Virus record (IMG/VR): IMGVR_UViG_3300010396_000007
Coordinates: 1-64,000 of that record
Source: a virus
DNA: 64,000 nucleotides
Direction: 5' to 3' (one strand)
This document shows positions 55,772 to 62,115 of this stretch, one piece after another. The translations under genes and the position numbers were made by a program. The notes below the pieces were generated by a model. That model did not search any database, was not told the DNA's origin, and saw only the letters and a list, made by a program, of their open reading frames with translations. Position 1 is the stretch's first letter, and each line of letters opens with the position of its first letter.

Positions 55772-56431
55772 CTATTCATCAAGTCTGCTACCAGCATTAC
55801 GAAATGCTTTTAGCAACGAATTGTATCTATCGAAAGCTTTATCCTGTCTAGGTCTTCCGAATACCTCAATCGCTTTTTCCTCTGTGATAATCCCTTTCAG
55901 GATAATCTGAAGCAAACAAGTTCTCCATCCTCTGCGTCTTTCAGCTAGAGGAGCACCGTATTGGTCAAAGTTCATAATGGACAATTCAGGCATTTGTCCA
56001 AACTGTGCCCAACATGCTACTTCAGGTTTCTCTAATCCACGTATTTGATATAATAGAGTAACCTTATCGGCATGTGGATGCTGCACATACCAACAATGTA
56101 CGCCAGCTTGTCTTAGCTTCGTAATGAACTCGGCATGAGACATTACTTTTCCTATTCTGGCTTCAACATCTGCGTAATCATTCGGATTCAGCCATTGGTA
56201 TTGTTTGGCTATTTCCGAGTTGATTTCTTGATTCTCAGCAATAATTTCCTGAGTTTGATTACTAGGTTTAGTATCTTGGTGACGCTTTGTAGCATACTCA
56301 GCAACTTGTGCCGCCAACTCCGGGGTCATTTTCTGCCCGGTTAGTTCTGCATCGTAAGACTCCCACGGAGCGGTTTCGCTCAAACGTGTGCCTTGCGCTT
56401 TCTGAATTTCTTGTGCGCTTGGTTGTGTCAT
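55772..56431 (-). CDS. Hypothetical head-module protein, 219 aa
   Basis: The ATG at 56431 has GAGGAGAGC, a very good site. The protein is helical with a conserved-looking SHAEFITKLRQAGVHCWYVQHPHADKVTLLYQIRG segment and RGWRTCLLQIILKGIITEEKAIEVFGRP, typical of an uncharacterised family next to portal-type genes. No catalytic motif. It is the first gene after a 162-base gap with a terminator and promoter-like elements. Confidence 0.6.
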   Translation of the reverse strand: MTQPSAQEIQKAQGTRLSETAPWESYDAELTGQKMTPELAAQVAEYATKRHQDTKPSNQTQEIIAENQEINSEIAKQYQWLNPNDYADVEARIGKVMSHAEFITKLRQAGVHCWYVQHPHADKVTLLYQIRGLEKPEVACWAQFGQMPELSIMNFDQYGAPLAERRRGWRTCLLQIILKGIITEEKAIEVFGRPRQDKAFDRYNSLLKAFRNAGSRLDE

Positions 56432-56467
56432 GCTCTCCTCAAAGCATTCAATAATATGTTCCCCCAT

Positions 56468-56600
56468 CCACCTGAAGTCTATAACACTCTAACTGGTGAG
56501 GGTCTTTTCACCCGGCTGTACACACCTGACAGGAAAAGAAAAACTGTATAGTCTTTCATAATTCAGGTAATCCACCCTACTATAGTATTCCCTATACAGC
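56468..56600 (-). promoter_or_regulatory. Leader region before the 219-aa gene, with inverted repeats
   Basis: No gene is seen. CTGTATAG at about 56547 and CTATACAG at about 56591 are inverted copies, and ACTATAGTA occurs between them. On the minus strand the ACTATAGTAGGG segment vaguely resembles phage-type RNA polymerase start sequences, but there is no consensus match and no such polymerase in the window. No TTGACA box is present. Transcription after the terminator at 56601-56626 needs a promoter here. Confidence 0.35.
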
Positions 56601-56626
56601 AAAAAAGTGCGGCCCCGTAAGGCCGC
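56601..56626 (-). terminator. Rho-independent terminator after the 88-aa gene
   Basis: On the minus strand GCGGCC-ttacgg-GGCCGC (plus 56609-56614 and 56621-56626) is a 6-bp GC stem, followed by ACTTTTTTG. It would end the capsid transcript after the 88-aa gene and before the 219-aa gene. Confidence 0.85.
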
Positions 56627-56629
56627 GAT

Positions 56630-56896
56630 TTAGCTTTGGTCTATGGGGTTAAGTGCTCTCACGCAACTCTCGACTATGAAATCATAATCCAATGGACCGC
56701 ATTCAAATCCCCCAAGCGTCCACAGTTTTTCCAAAGCAATTTCGGCGTCCGATTTTACTTCTAGTATCTGTAGAAAGTTTTCATCAGCCTGTTCTTGTAT
56801 TTTTCTATGTGTACTACGGAGAGATTTATTAACTTTCCGTAGTACACGATTGTGATGCCTGATTACCGATACTTGCTCGTCATCCATTTCTGCCAT
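56630..56896 (-). CDS. Small helical hypothetical protein, 88 aa
   Basis: A coiled-coil-like N-terminal half (VIRHHNRVLRKVNKSLRSTHRKIQEQADENF) is followed by an acidic C-terminal half (LGGFECGPLDYDFIVESC). It lies between the Ig-like virion protein and a terminator, the last gene of its transcript. Function unknown. Confidence 0.6.
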   Translation of the reverse strand: MAEMDDEQVSVIRHHNRVLRKVNKSLRSTHRKIQEQADENFLQILEVKSDAEIALEKLWTLGGFECGPLDYDFIVESCVRALNPIDQS

Positions 56897-56920
56897 AATA
56901 CCCTCCCGTATTAAGACTGA

Positions 56921-57865
56921 TTAAGCTACAACAGTTACGCTGTTTTCCGCGTAAATCTTCGCAATTGGAAGACCGTTCATAGGGTTGCCGCTAGAAACGA
57001 TATCCCCAATTGAGTTGTTGAACGTTGGATACGAAGTTTCTACAACAGAACCACCTTCTGCAACCGCAGTCACAAGACCACTTGAAGAAACAGTAACAAC
57101 CGCAGTAGAAGTACCTGAGGGCTGATATGTGTTACCTGTTAGAGTCTTAAAACCGTAAGCTACATAGGTAAGAGCGTTTCCACTCTCCTGTGCAGTAGCA
57201 GTTCCAGCATGTGTTTCTGAGGCTCCGTTCGGATTCTCAAGTGTTAGAGTTGTAGTTGTAGATGCTGTAGCAATGAACGTTCCATTGTTAGAGGCAGTTG
57301 CAAATCCTGCTACTACAAATGTTTCACCCTTGAATGCGTTAGAACCACCACCTGTAATAGTACCAGTGTATACAGTTGTCCCCTGTTCATCTTGTGCAGT
57401 TCCAGCATGTGTTTCTGCAACACCGAATTCGTTAACAAGTGTAAGAGTAGTAGTTGTGCTAGCTACGCAAATAAATGAACCGTTGTTCGATGCATTTACA
57501 AATCCAGCAATGATAAAGCTGTGGCCTTGGAATGCGTTAGAACCACCACCTGTGATTGTTCCGGTATAAACCGTTTGGTTACCACTTGCTGCTGCTACGG
57601 CTGATAGTGTAAGTACAGGAGCGGAACCCGCTGCTGCTGCCGTAAGCACGAACTGTGTTCCGGCTGTTACTTCATTACCGGCTACGTCCTCTAGCTGTGG
57701 ATTTAGTTGAAAGGTTTGAGGCCCATTAAGTCCGCTCAAAGACAGTCTAATCTTATTGTAACCATTGACACCGGCCTTTGCTTCTTGACCCGGAGGTGTT
57801 ACGTTACCTTGAGATACAATCTTTGCAGCTACGCCCAAACCTGTAGTTTGACTAGGAAAGCTCAT
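56921..57865 (-). CDS. Virion protein with two tandem 66-aa repeats and Big_2-like domain
   Basis: Residues 99-164 and 165-230 are consecutive copies of one repeat (VYTGTITGGGSNAF-G-F, AGF-ASNNG-F, ASTTTTLTL-N-G, ETHAGTA), mostly identical. The C-terminus (TAVVTVSSSGLVTAVAEGGSVVETSYPTFNN) is like bacterial Ig-like group 2. Such repeats may decorate the capsid and bind host surface sugars. The gene lies right after the probable decoration protein and the capsid gene. Repeat number could vary in relatives. Confidence 0.7.
   Translation of the reverse strand: MSFPSQTTGLGVAAKIVSQGNVTPPGQEAKAGVNGYNKIRLSLSGLNGPQTFQLNPQLEDVAGNEVTAGTQFVLTAAAAGSAPVLTLSAVAAASGNQTVYTGTITGGGSNAFQGHSFIIAGFVNASNNGSFICVASTTTTLTLVNEFGVAETHAGTAQDEQGTTVYTGTITGGGSNAFKGETFVVAGFATASNNGTFIATASTTTTLTLENPNGASETHAGTATAQESGNALTYVAYGFKTLTGNTYQPSGTSTAVVTVSSSGLVTAVAEGGSVVETSYPTFNNSIGDIVSSGNPMNGLPIAKIYAENSVTVVA
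57176..57571 (-). repeat. Tandem 198-bp repeat, two copies
   Basis: The DNA behind residues 99-230 of the Ig-like virion protein is a direct repeat with a 198-bp period (57374-57571 and 57176-57373). Blocks around GCGTTAGAACCACCACCTGT recur 198 bases apart. This kind of repeat can expand or contract by recombination, varying the surface protein. Confidence 0.85.
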
Positions 57866-57883
57866 GTTTTTCTATTCTCCTTA

Positions 57884-58384
57884 TTAACCTAGGAACTCTA
57901 CGCGCGCTTTTAGCGTGTAAGTAAGAGTTGCTGCTGCCGCAGATGAAATGACAATATTTGTCCCTGCCTTTGCGTTAATTACAAGTGACCCACTCTTGTT
58001 GTCACCAGCATTTGTACCCGTGCCAGTTGCCTGAATAGCCGCACCTGTCTCAGCTACGCCAGTATCACCTTCTGTATAAGCTGCCGCAGTAGATGGAAGT
58101 GTTCCACCTGTTGCAGTCATCTGCACAGCATAAGTAGTTAGGCGGTATAGTCCAGTTGCAGGAACCGCAAATGTCAGCACATTAGCCTGTGTTGCCGCTG
58201 TCTGACTTGACAAAATTGACTTAGCCAGAGCATCGGAAAAAGGTTGCCATCCGTTACCAGCACTGATATATAGTGCAGCGTTAACAGTATCAACCGCAAT
58301 ATTTGGAGCCTGTTGCGAACCACCAGAAGCTACTGCTCCTAGGGCGTTTGGGTTCCCTTGAAATACTTGATTCAGTAAACTCAT
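57884..58384 (-). CDS. Probable capsid decoration protein, 166 aa
   Basis: The protein is Ala/Thr/Gly-rich and beta-rich (TFAVPATGLYRLTTYAVQMTATGGTL, GSLVINAKAGTNIVISSAAAATLTYTLKARVEF), lies directly downstream of the major capsid gene and has no enzyme motif. This is the usual place for a decoration or head-fibre protein. It has an ATTTCTCC... (GGAGAAAT) ribosome-binding site. Confidence 0.6.
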   Translation of the reverse strand: MSLLNQVFQGNPNALGAVASGGSQQAPNIAVDTVNAALYISAGNGWQPFSDALAKSILSSQTAATQANVLTFAVPATGLYRLTTYAVQMTATGGTLPSTAAAYTEGDTGVAETGAAIQATGTGTNAGDNKSGSLVINAKAGTNIVISSAAAATLTYTLKARVEFLG

Positions 58385-58422
58385 TATTTCTCCTTGATGA
58401 GTGCACCCATCTTAGGATGCGT

Positions 58423-58469
58423 GGGGAGTATATTTCAACTCCCCTCAGTTGCTTAATCAGCCCTGATTA
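58423..58469 (-). other. Two hairpins at the 3' end of the capsid gene
   Basis: GGGGAGT and ACTCCCC (58423-58429, 58438-58444) form a 7-bp stem, and TAATCAG-CC-CTGATTA (58454-58469) is another perfect stem covering the capsid gene's stop codon. Neither has a T-run. They may protect the capsid mRNA 3' end or mark a processing site so that capsid is made in excess over the decoration protein. Confidence 0.5.
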
Positions 58470-59501
58470 GCTGATGGCAGATGCCGCGTCGATTTCACGG
58501 ATGCGGATTGTGGTATCCGGTCCAAGTGAAGTCGTAAAGTGAACACGGTAGCTAGTCCATCCGGGGATTAGACCTTCAGGGTCAGCTACAGTTGGTTCTG
58601 CGTTCTGCACAATGTTGCACTTGATGTTCTGCCATTCTCCGTCACCGAAGCCTGTATCTCCCTGCGCACCAAGCTTAATGCTGAAGATGCCATCACGTCC
58701 GAAGATATAAGTACGTAGGGCCGTTAGACCTGTTACGCTCTTATAGTTCGAAGTTGTGGTAACCTGATTGGTCTGGAAGAAACGAACACCCGTTGAAGGA
58801 AGTTCGATCATTTCAGTTAGGTCTACAGAGATAAGGTCTTCCATGCGAGCAAGACCTACCGGGGTGTGCTTCAGAATGTCGATAGGTGAGTCGTTGCTGT
58901 TGTCAGCAAGAACGTCGCCAAGGGCAAACGGATGAATTACACCGCAGAATGTCTTACTTGCTTCGTCAAACGGACGTACCGAACGACCAGCAAGGCTCTG
59001 CACAGAGTTACGAATCTGGTTAAGGCTTAGAGTTGTAAAGCTTGTAAGTGAAGTTGCGCCAAGCTGCACAAGTACACTTGAGTCAACAGCATTTGCACCG
59101 TCAGCAGTTGCACGGACAAGACCGCTTAGAGACTCGCCAAGGCGATACGCAAGTTCACGCGCAACGTTCTCAACAGTGTTGTCAATTGCGGTAGCAAGAG
59201 ACAGACTTGAGAAGTTAGCGTAGTCCGCATATTCACCGATTGTTGCTGTGGTTGTAAGCACGTTGATAGCAATACCGCTTCCAACAGTACCCTCAGTTGT
59301 CTGAGTTGTGTTGGCTGCTAGAGGAACGTACATAAACATTTCGTACTGGTTACCAGACTTCATTGGTAGGTCCAGACGCTCCGAGCAAGCAACGAACGGA
59401 GTTTGCGCCTTCAGGTTCTCACGGAACTTCTTGTCGTAGTAACGAACCGTTGACTGAGGCAAATTTGACTGACTATTACTAGATGGGCTATAACCGGCCA
59501 T
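58467..59501 (-). CDS. Major capsid protein, N4-gp56 family
   Basis: The 344-aa protein begins with the typical STVRYYDKKFRENLKAQTPFVACSERLDLPMKSGNQYEMFMY segment (read in pieces), followed by TTEGTVGSGIAINVLTTTATIGEYADYANFSSLSLATAI and a C-terminal GLIPGWTSYRVHFTTSLGPDTTIRIREIDAA. These are features of the N4-gp56 family HK97-fold capsid proteins. It sits in the expected order portal, scaffold, capsid. A long leader with repeats lies upstream. This is the most diagnostic structural gene here. Confidence 0.9.
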   Translation of the reverse strand: MAGYSPSSNSQSNLPQSTVRYYDKKFRENLKAQTPFVACSERLDLPMKSGNQYEMFMYVPLAANTTQTTEGTVGSGIAINVLTTTATIGEYADYANFSSLSLATAIDNTVENVARELAYRLGESLSGLVRATADGANAVDSSVLVQLGATSLTSFTTLSLNQIRNSVQSLAGRSVRPFDEASKTFCGVIHPFALGDVLADNSNDSPIDILKHTPVGLARMEDLISVDLTEMIELPSTGVRFFQTNQVTTTSNYKSVTGLTALRTYIFGRDGIFSIKLGAQGDTGFGDGEWQNIKCNIVQNAEPTVADPEGLIPGWTSYRVHFTTSLGPDTTIRIREIDAASAIS

Positions 59502-59726
59502 GTTGGTTATTCCTTATAAAAGTGGTTGGTTACGCTTCTCCTCCCAGAGAATAAACACCCATGTCCTTATCGCGTCACTTACTTCACGCCAGTAATCCGA
59601 CTGTGTTTTTCAGTGACCAAGGTTAAGACTTCAACCTTAGTTGCCTCACGCTTTTGGTGGCTCTACAGTAATCCGACTGTGAATTCCATTTGTATCGTAT
59701 TGTTTACGCTAGTCTATCTAGGGTCA
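59502..59726 (-). promoter_or_regulatory. Leader region before the capsid gene with 16-bp direct repeats
   Basis: No gene is visible in the 225 bases. CAGTAATCCGACTGTG occurs exactly twice (59590-59605 and 59666-59681), 76 bp apart. Between them AAGGTT-aagacttc-AACCTT (59619-59638) can pair. On the minus strand the copies read CACAGTCGGATTACTG. They may be binding sites for a late-gene activator or paired RNA elements. No sigma70-like box pair was found. The capsid ribosome-binding site ATAAGGAATAACC is at the end. Confidence 0.55.
59590..59681. repeat. Pair of 16-bp direct repeats
   Basis: Two perfect copies of CAGTAATCCGACTGTG at 59590-59605 and 59666-59681 flank the small inverted repeat of the capsid leader. 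Each copy has CAGT...ACTG ends. Confidence 0.85.
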
Positions 59727-60182
59727 CTAAGACGATACGTTCCAGATGGGTCTAGCGCTTTTTGCCATACATATAGCATGTTTGCCTTTCCCATAATAAT
59801 TCTCATCAACCGAGTACACTCTATATCCCAAATCGAAATACAGTTTTTGTGCAGGGTTGTTTGCGTCAACCTGAAGCCAGAAAAAAATGTTCTCAGGTTT
59901 TTGATTCATTCCATAAACTGATTCAAATTGCTTAATCAATTTAGTGGCAATTCCTTTACCGCGATGTGCGGGTTCTACAGTAACATTGTTAATGTAAGCC
60001 GCTCCATGTTTAATCTTACCAATGATAAAACCGATGACTTCACCATTTTCTTCTGCTACCCATGCGTGTCCTTTTTCAATAGACTCTAATACAAATGATT
60101 TAGGAGCAGGTACGTCTTGGTATTTATCATTTATTTCCATGACTTTCGCAAAGTCTTGCATAACAAAATCGCGTATTGTCAT
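59727..60182 (-). CDS. GNAT-family N-acetyltransferase
   Basis: The ATG at 60182 (MTIRDFVMQDF) is preferred to a longer start inside the scaffold gene's end. The family features are AWVAEENGEVIGFIIGKIKHGAAYINNVTVEPAHRGKGIATKLIKQFE, with the acetyl-CoA loop RGKGIA, and LQVDANNPAQKLYFDLGYRVYS with N and LGY. It probably acetylates a protein or small molecule; a role in virion assembly is not clear. It lies between scaffold and capsid genes. Unlike the GNAT-like protein at 41543, this copy has all the motifs. Confidence 0.9.
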   Translation of the reverse strand: MTIRDFVMQDFAKVMEINDKYQDVPAPKSFVLESIEKGHAWVAEENGEVIGFIIGKIKHGAAYINNVTVEPAHRGKGIATKLIKQFESVYGMNQKPENIFFWLQVDANNPAQKLYFDLGYRVYSVDENYYGKGKHAICMAKSARPIWNVSS

Positions 60183-60183
60183 G

Positions 60184-61107
60184 TTAGCCTCTCGGCTTTC
60201 TAGCATCAGCTTCTAGTTTATCTACTAGCTTTCCAAAATTCTTATCACGCAGCAGACGAGTTTTGTACTCTTCTCCCGGCATAGCTGCAATAGCGGCTAG
60301 ACCAGTAAGAACCTGTCCGTTTGGCAGCTTATAGGTAATTTCACTACCTGCTTGTAGTGGAACACCAGAGTCCGAACTCATTTCACGGGTTAATCCCGAT
60401 GGAATACGATGTTGCACAACCTGCTCTTGTACAGGTTCTAACGGAGCAATTGGGACTTCAACCACGGGAGCAACTATCTCTACTACCGGGGCAGCACCTT
60501 CAATTAACAATCCTTGTGCCTTCAACGTATCATATGCTTTCTGGAAGTTAGCTTTTACAGGGGCCAAATCATATCGTACCATCCAAGATGTAATAGCTTC
60601 GAAATTCTCTTGGCAACGATAATAGTCTGGGTTATCTGCAACGAAAGCATTAGCTTCTAGTTTCGCGCGAAGTGAAATTACTTCCTGCTGAGTACTCTGA
60701 AGTGTCTTACCGATGGAGTCCAGCGGAGCGCCAACTGAGGCTTCAATTAATTCCTGAGTTGCCTGTGCTGAAGTCGTAGGGTCTGCTAATCTACGGGCAA
60801 TATCATAACGTTCTTCGTCTGAAAGGTCGCGCGGGGCAAATTGAATAAATCCATCTGCGTGCTGAATATCTTCCGGTAATTCTTCCCTTTCTTCGATACC
60901 AAGGCGAACTTTCTTAGTCTGTTCGCGCAGCTTGCGTACTAGAAGAACATTCTGCTCAGTAAGCTTGTCGCGTAGTTCATCTACCGTTGTGTATTTAATT
61001 ACCTGCGCTCCTCCGATTGGTCTGCCCTCTGCATCGGTAGGCTGATATTTATAAATCTTTTCCTCAACAGGCACAATTACCTGTTCAATTTGCTGTGAAT
61101 TTTCCAC
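60184..61107 (-). CDS. Probable capsid scaffolding protein, 307 aa
   Basis: Placed just before the capsid gene (with a GNAT between), the protein is charged and mostly helical, with coiled-coil segments (TTVDELRDKLTEQNVLLVRKLREQTKK, IGKTLQSTQQEVISLRAKLEANAF) and a Pro/Val-rich acidic linker (APVVEIVAPVVEVPIAPLEPVQE). The C-terminus is basic (RDKNFGKLVDKLEADARKPRG), as in scaffolds that bind capsid. No enzyme motif. The role is by order and composition. Confidence 0.7.
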   Translation of the reverse strand: MENSQQIEQVIVPVEEKIYKYQPTDAEGRPIGGAQVIKYTTVDELRDKLTEQNVLLVRKLREQTKKVRLGIEEREELPEDIQHADGFIQFAPRDLSDEERYDIARRLADPTTSAQATQELIEASVGAPLDSIGKTLQSTQQEVISLRAKLEANAFVADNPDYYRCQENFEAITSWMVRYDLAPVKANFQKAYDTLKAQGLLIEGAAPVVEIVAPVVEVPIAPLEPVQEQVVQHRIPSGLTREMSSDSGVPLQAGSEITYKLPNGQVLTGLAAIAAMPGEEYKTRLLRDKNFGKLVDKLEADARKPRG

Positions 61108-61630
61108 TGTTCTCCTCCAGTCGATTCACAAAACTCTTCCACTCTTGTAGTGTTAGGTTTCGTTTAATTGTGTTAGCTTTTTGGCTAACTACCCATACAT
61201 TTCCTTTAACATAACCCAAATTTGGATTAAAACAATCAAGTGATGGGCTATTATTTGTAAGTTTACCACCTTTTTTAGATATAGGAATATCCAATAAAGG
61301 GCATACATCAGGAACTACAATATCCTCAACTTCTATATTAAAAGGAATATCACGTAACTTTGCTCTTGATTTAGCATTTTTCCATGTTTTGTATTCGGGA
61401 GTTGTGGATAATCCATGGGTAATTCTAGACTCCCCTAACCGTTGTAACCCTATGCAGCCGCAACTTGTTGTATGTCCGCTCTGAATCGCTGCTCCACGTC
61501 CAATAAATTTATTCCCACAAGAACAAACACAGTGCCAAAATGACCCTTGTTTGTTCGAATGACTATAAGACTTAATCGTTATATGGTTAAATACCATGTC
61601 GGATAAGTCTATATACTCTCCTTTTCTCAT
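61085..61630 (-). CDS. Putative HNH-like endonuclease with AP2-like N-terminus, 'PSLDRID' family
   Basis: The N-terminal VCSCGNKFIGRGAAIQSGHTTSCGC module is the AP2-like/SGCG repeat also found in the genes at 2201 and 8759. The C-terminal core PEYKTWKNAKSRAKLRDI, PDVCPLLDIPI, SPSLDCFNPNLGY, GNVWVVSQKANTIKRNLT places it in the PSLDRID family. The usual DRID is DCFN here. It thus joins two families of this window. It overlaps the scaffold start by 23 bases. Confidence 0.75.
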   Translation of the reverse strand: MRKGEYIDLSDMVFNHITIKSYSHSNKQGSFWHCVCSCGNKFIGRGAAIQSGHTTSCGCIGLQRLGESRITHGLSTTPEYKTWKNAKSRAKLRDIPFNIEVEDIVVPDVCPLLDIPISKKGGKLTNNSPSLDCFNPNLGYVKGNVWVVSQKANTIKRNLTLQEWKSFVNRLEENSGKFTAN

Positions 61631-61639
61631 GTTTTTCCT

Positions 61640-61987
61640 TTAAAACAAATTTTCCTCTACCGCGTTACCCTCGTGGGTAAATTCACCAATATCTAGTGAT
61701 GCTGCTACGTCAACTGGTTTATCTTGTGGTTGTGCGTGTATATATTCATCTACTTGAAGTTTAATTTCACTTATGAATGCTGTATAAAGTTGTGCTGCTA
61801 CTTTTGCATGACGATGTGCACGAAGAATGTCTTCATCTGTTGTCTGATTTATCCATTTCACTACAAATTGGTCTACACAGGCTCTGCCAATTTTCTGAAT
61901 CACAGCAAATCCCGGTTGGGACGTTACTGAGGCCAGTGCCGATTGCTCTGCTCTGTCCAGATTAACTTCTGGATTAAAATCTTCCAT
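61640..61987 (-). CDS. Hypothetical head-module protein, 115 aa
   Basis: A helical protein (LDRAEQSALASVTSQPGFAVIQKIGRACVDQF, HAKVAAQLYTAFISEIKLQVDEY) with an acidic C-terminus (GEFTHEGNAVEENLF). It lies between the portal and scaffold genes, where small phage head proteins are usual. The family is not recognised. Confidence 0.6.
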   Translation of the reverse strand: MEDFNPEVNLDRAEQSALASVTSQPGFAVIQKIGRACVDQFVVKWINQTTDEDILRAHRHAKVAAQLYTAFISEIKLQVDEYIHAQPQDKPVDVAASLDIGEFTHEGNAVEENLF

Positions 61988-62072
61988 CTCCCCTCCCCTC
62001 CCAAGGATTATTGAAGGTATTTCTCACAATGCCACGCCCGTATGGTAACCTTCTGGCATCCTCACAATTTAA

Positions 62073-62097
62073 GGGCCTTTTTTAAAGAAGGAGGCCC
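62073..62097 (-). terminator. Weak terminator-like hairpin after the portal gene
   Basis: GGGCCT (62073-62078) and AGGCCC (62092-62097) can pair around a long A/T-rich loop, followed on the minus strand by TTAAATTG. The T-run is poor, so it may be a partial stop or an mRNA processing hairpin in the 128-base gap 61988-62115. Confidence 0.35.
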
Positions 62098-62115
62098 ACA
62101 ACCTCTAGCTGGTGA

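Noticed and set aside
56546-56600. T7-type RNA polymerase promoter in the 56.5-kb gap (ACTATAGTAGGG)
   Set aside because: Only a few bases match, there is one copy, and no phage RNA polymerase gene is in the window.
59502-59726. CRISPR array or spacer repeat from the two 16-bp copies
   Set aside because: Only two copies 76 bp apart with no repeat-spacer periodicity; no cas genes. No CRISPR array was found anywhere in the window.
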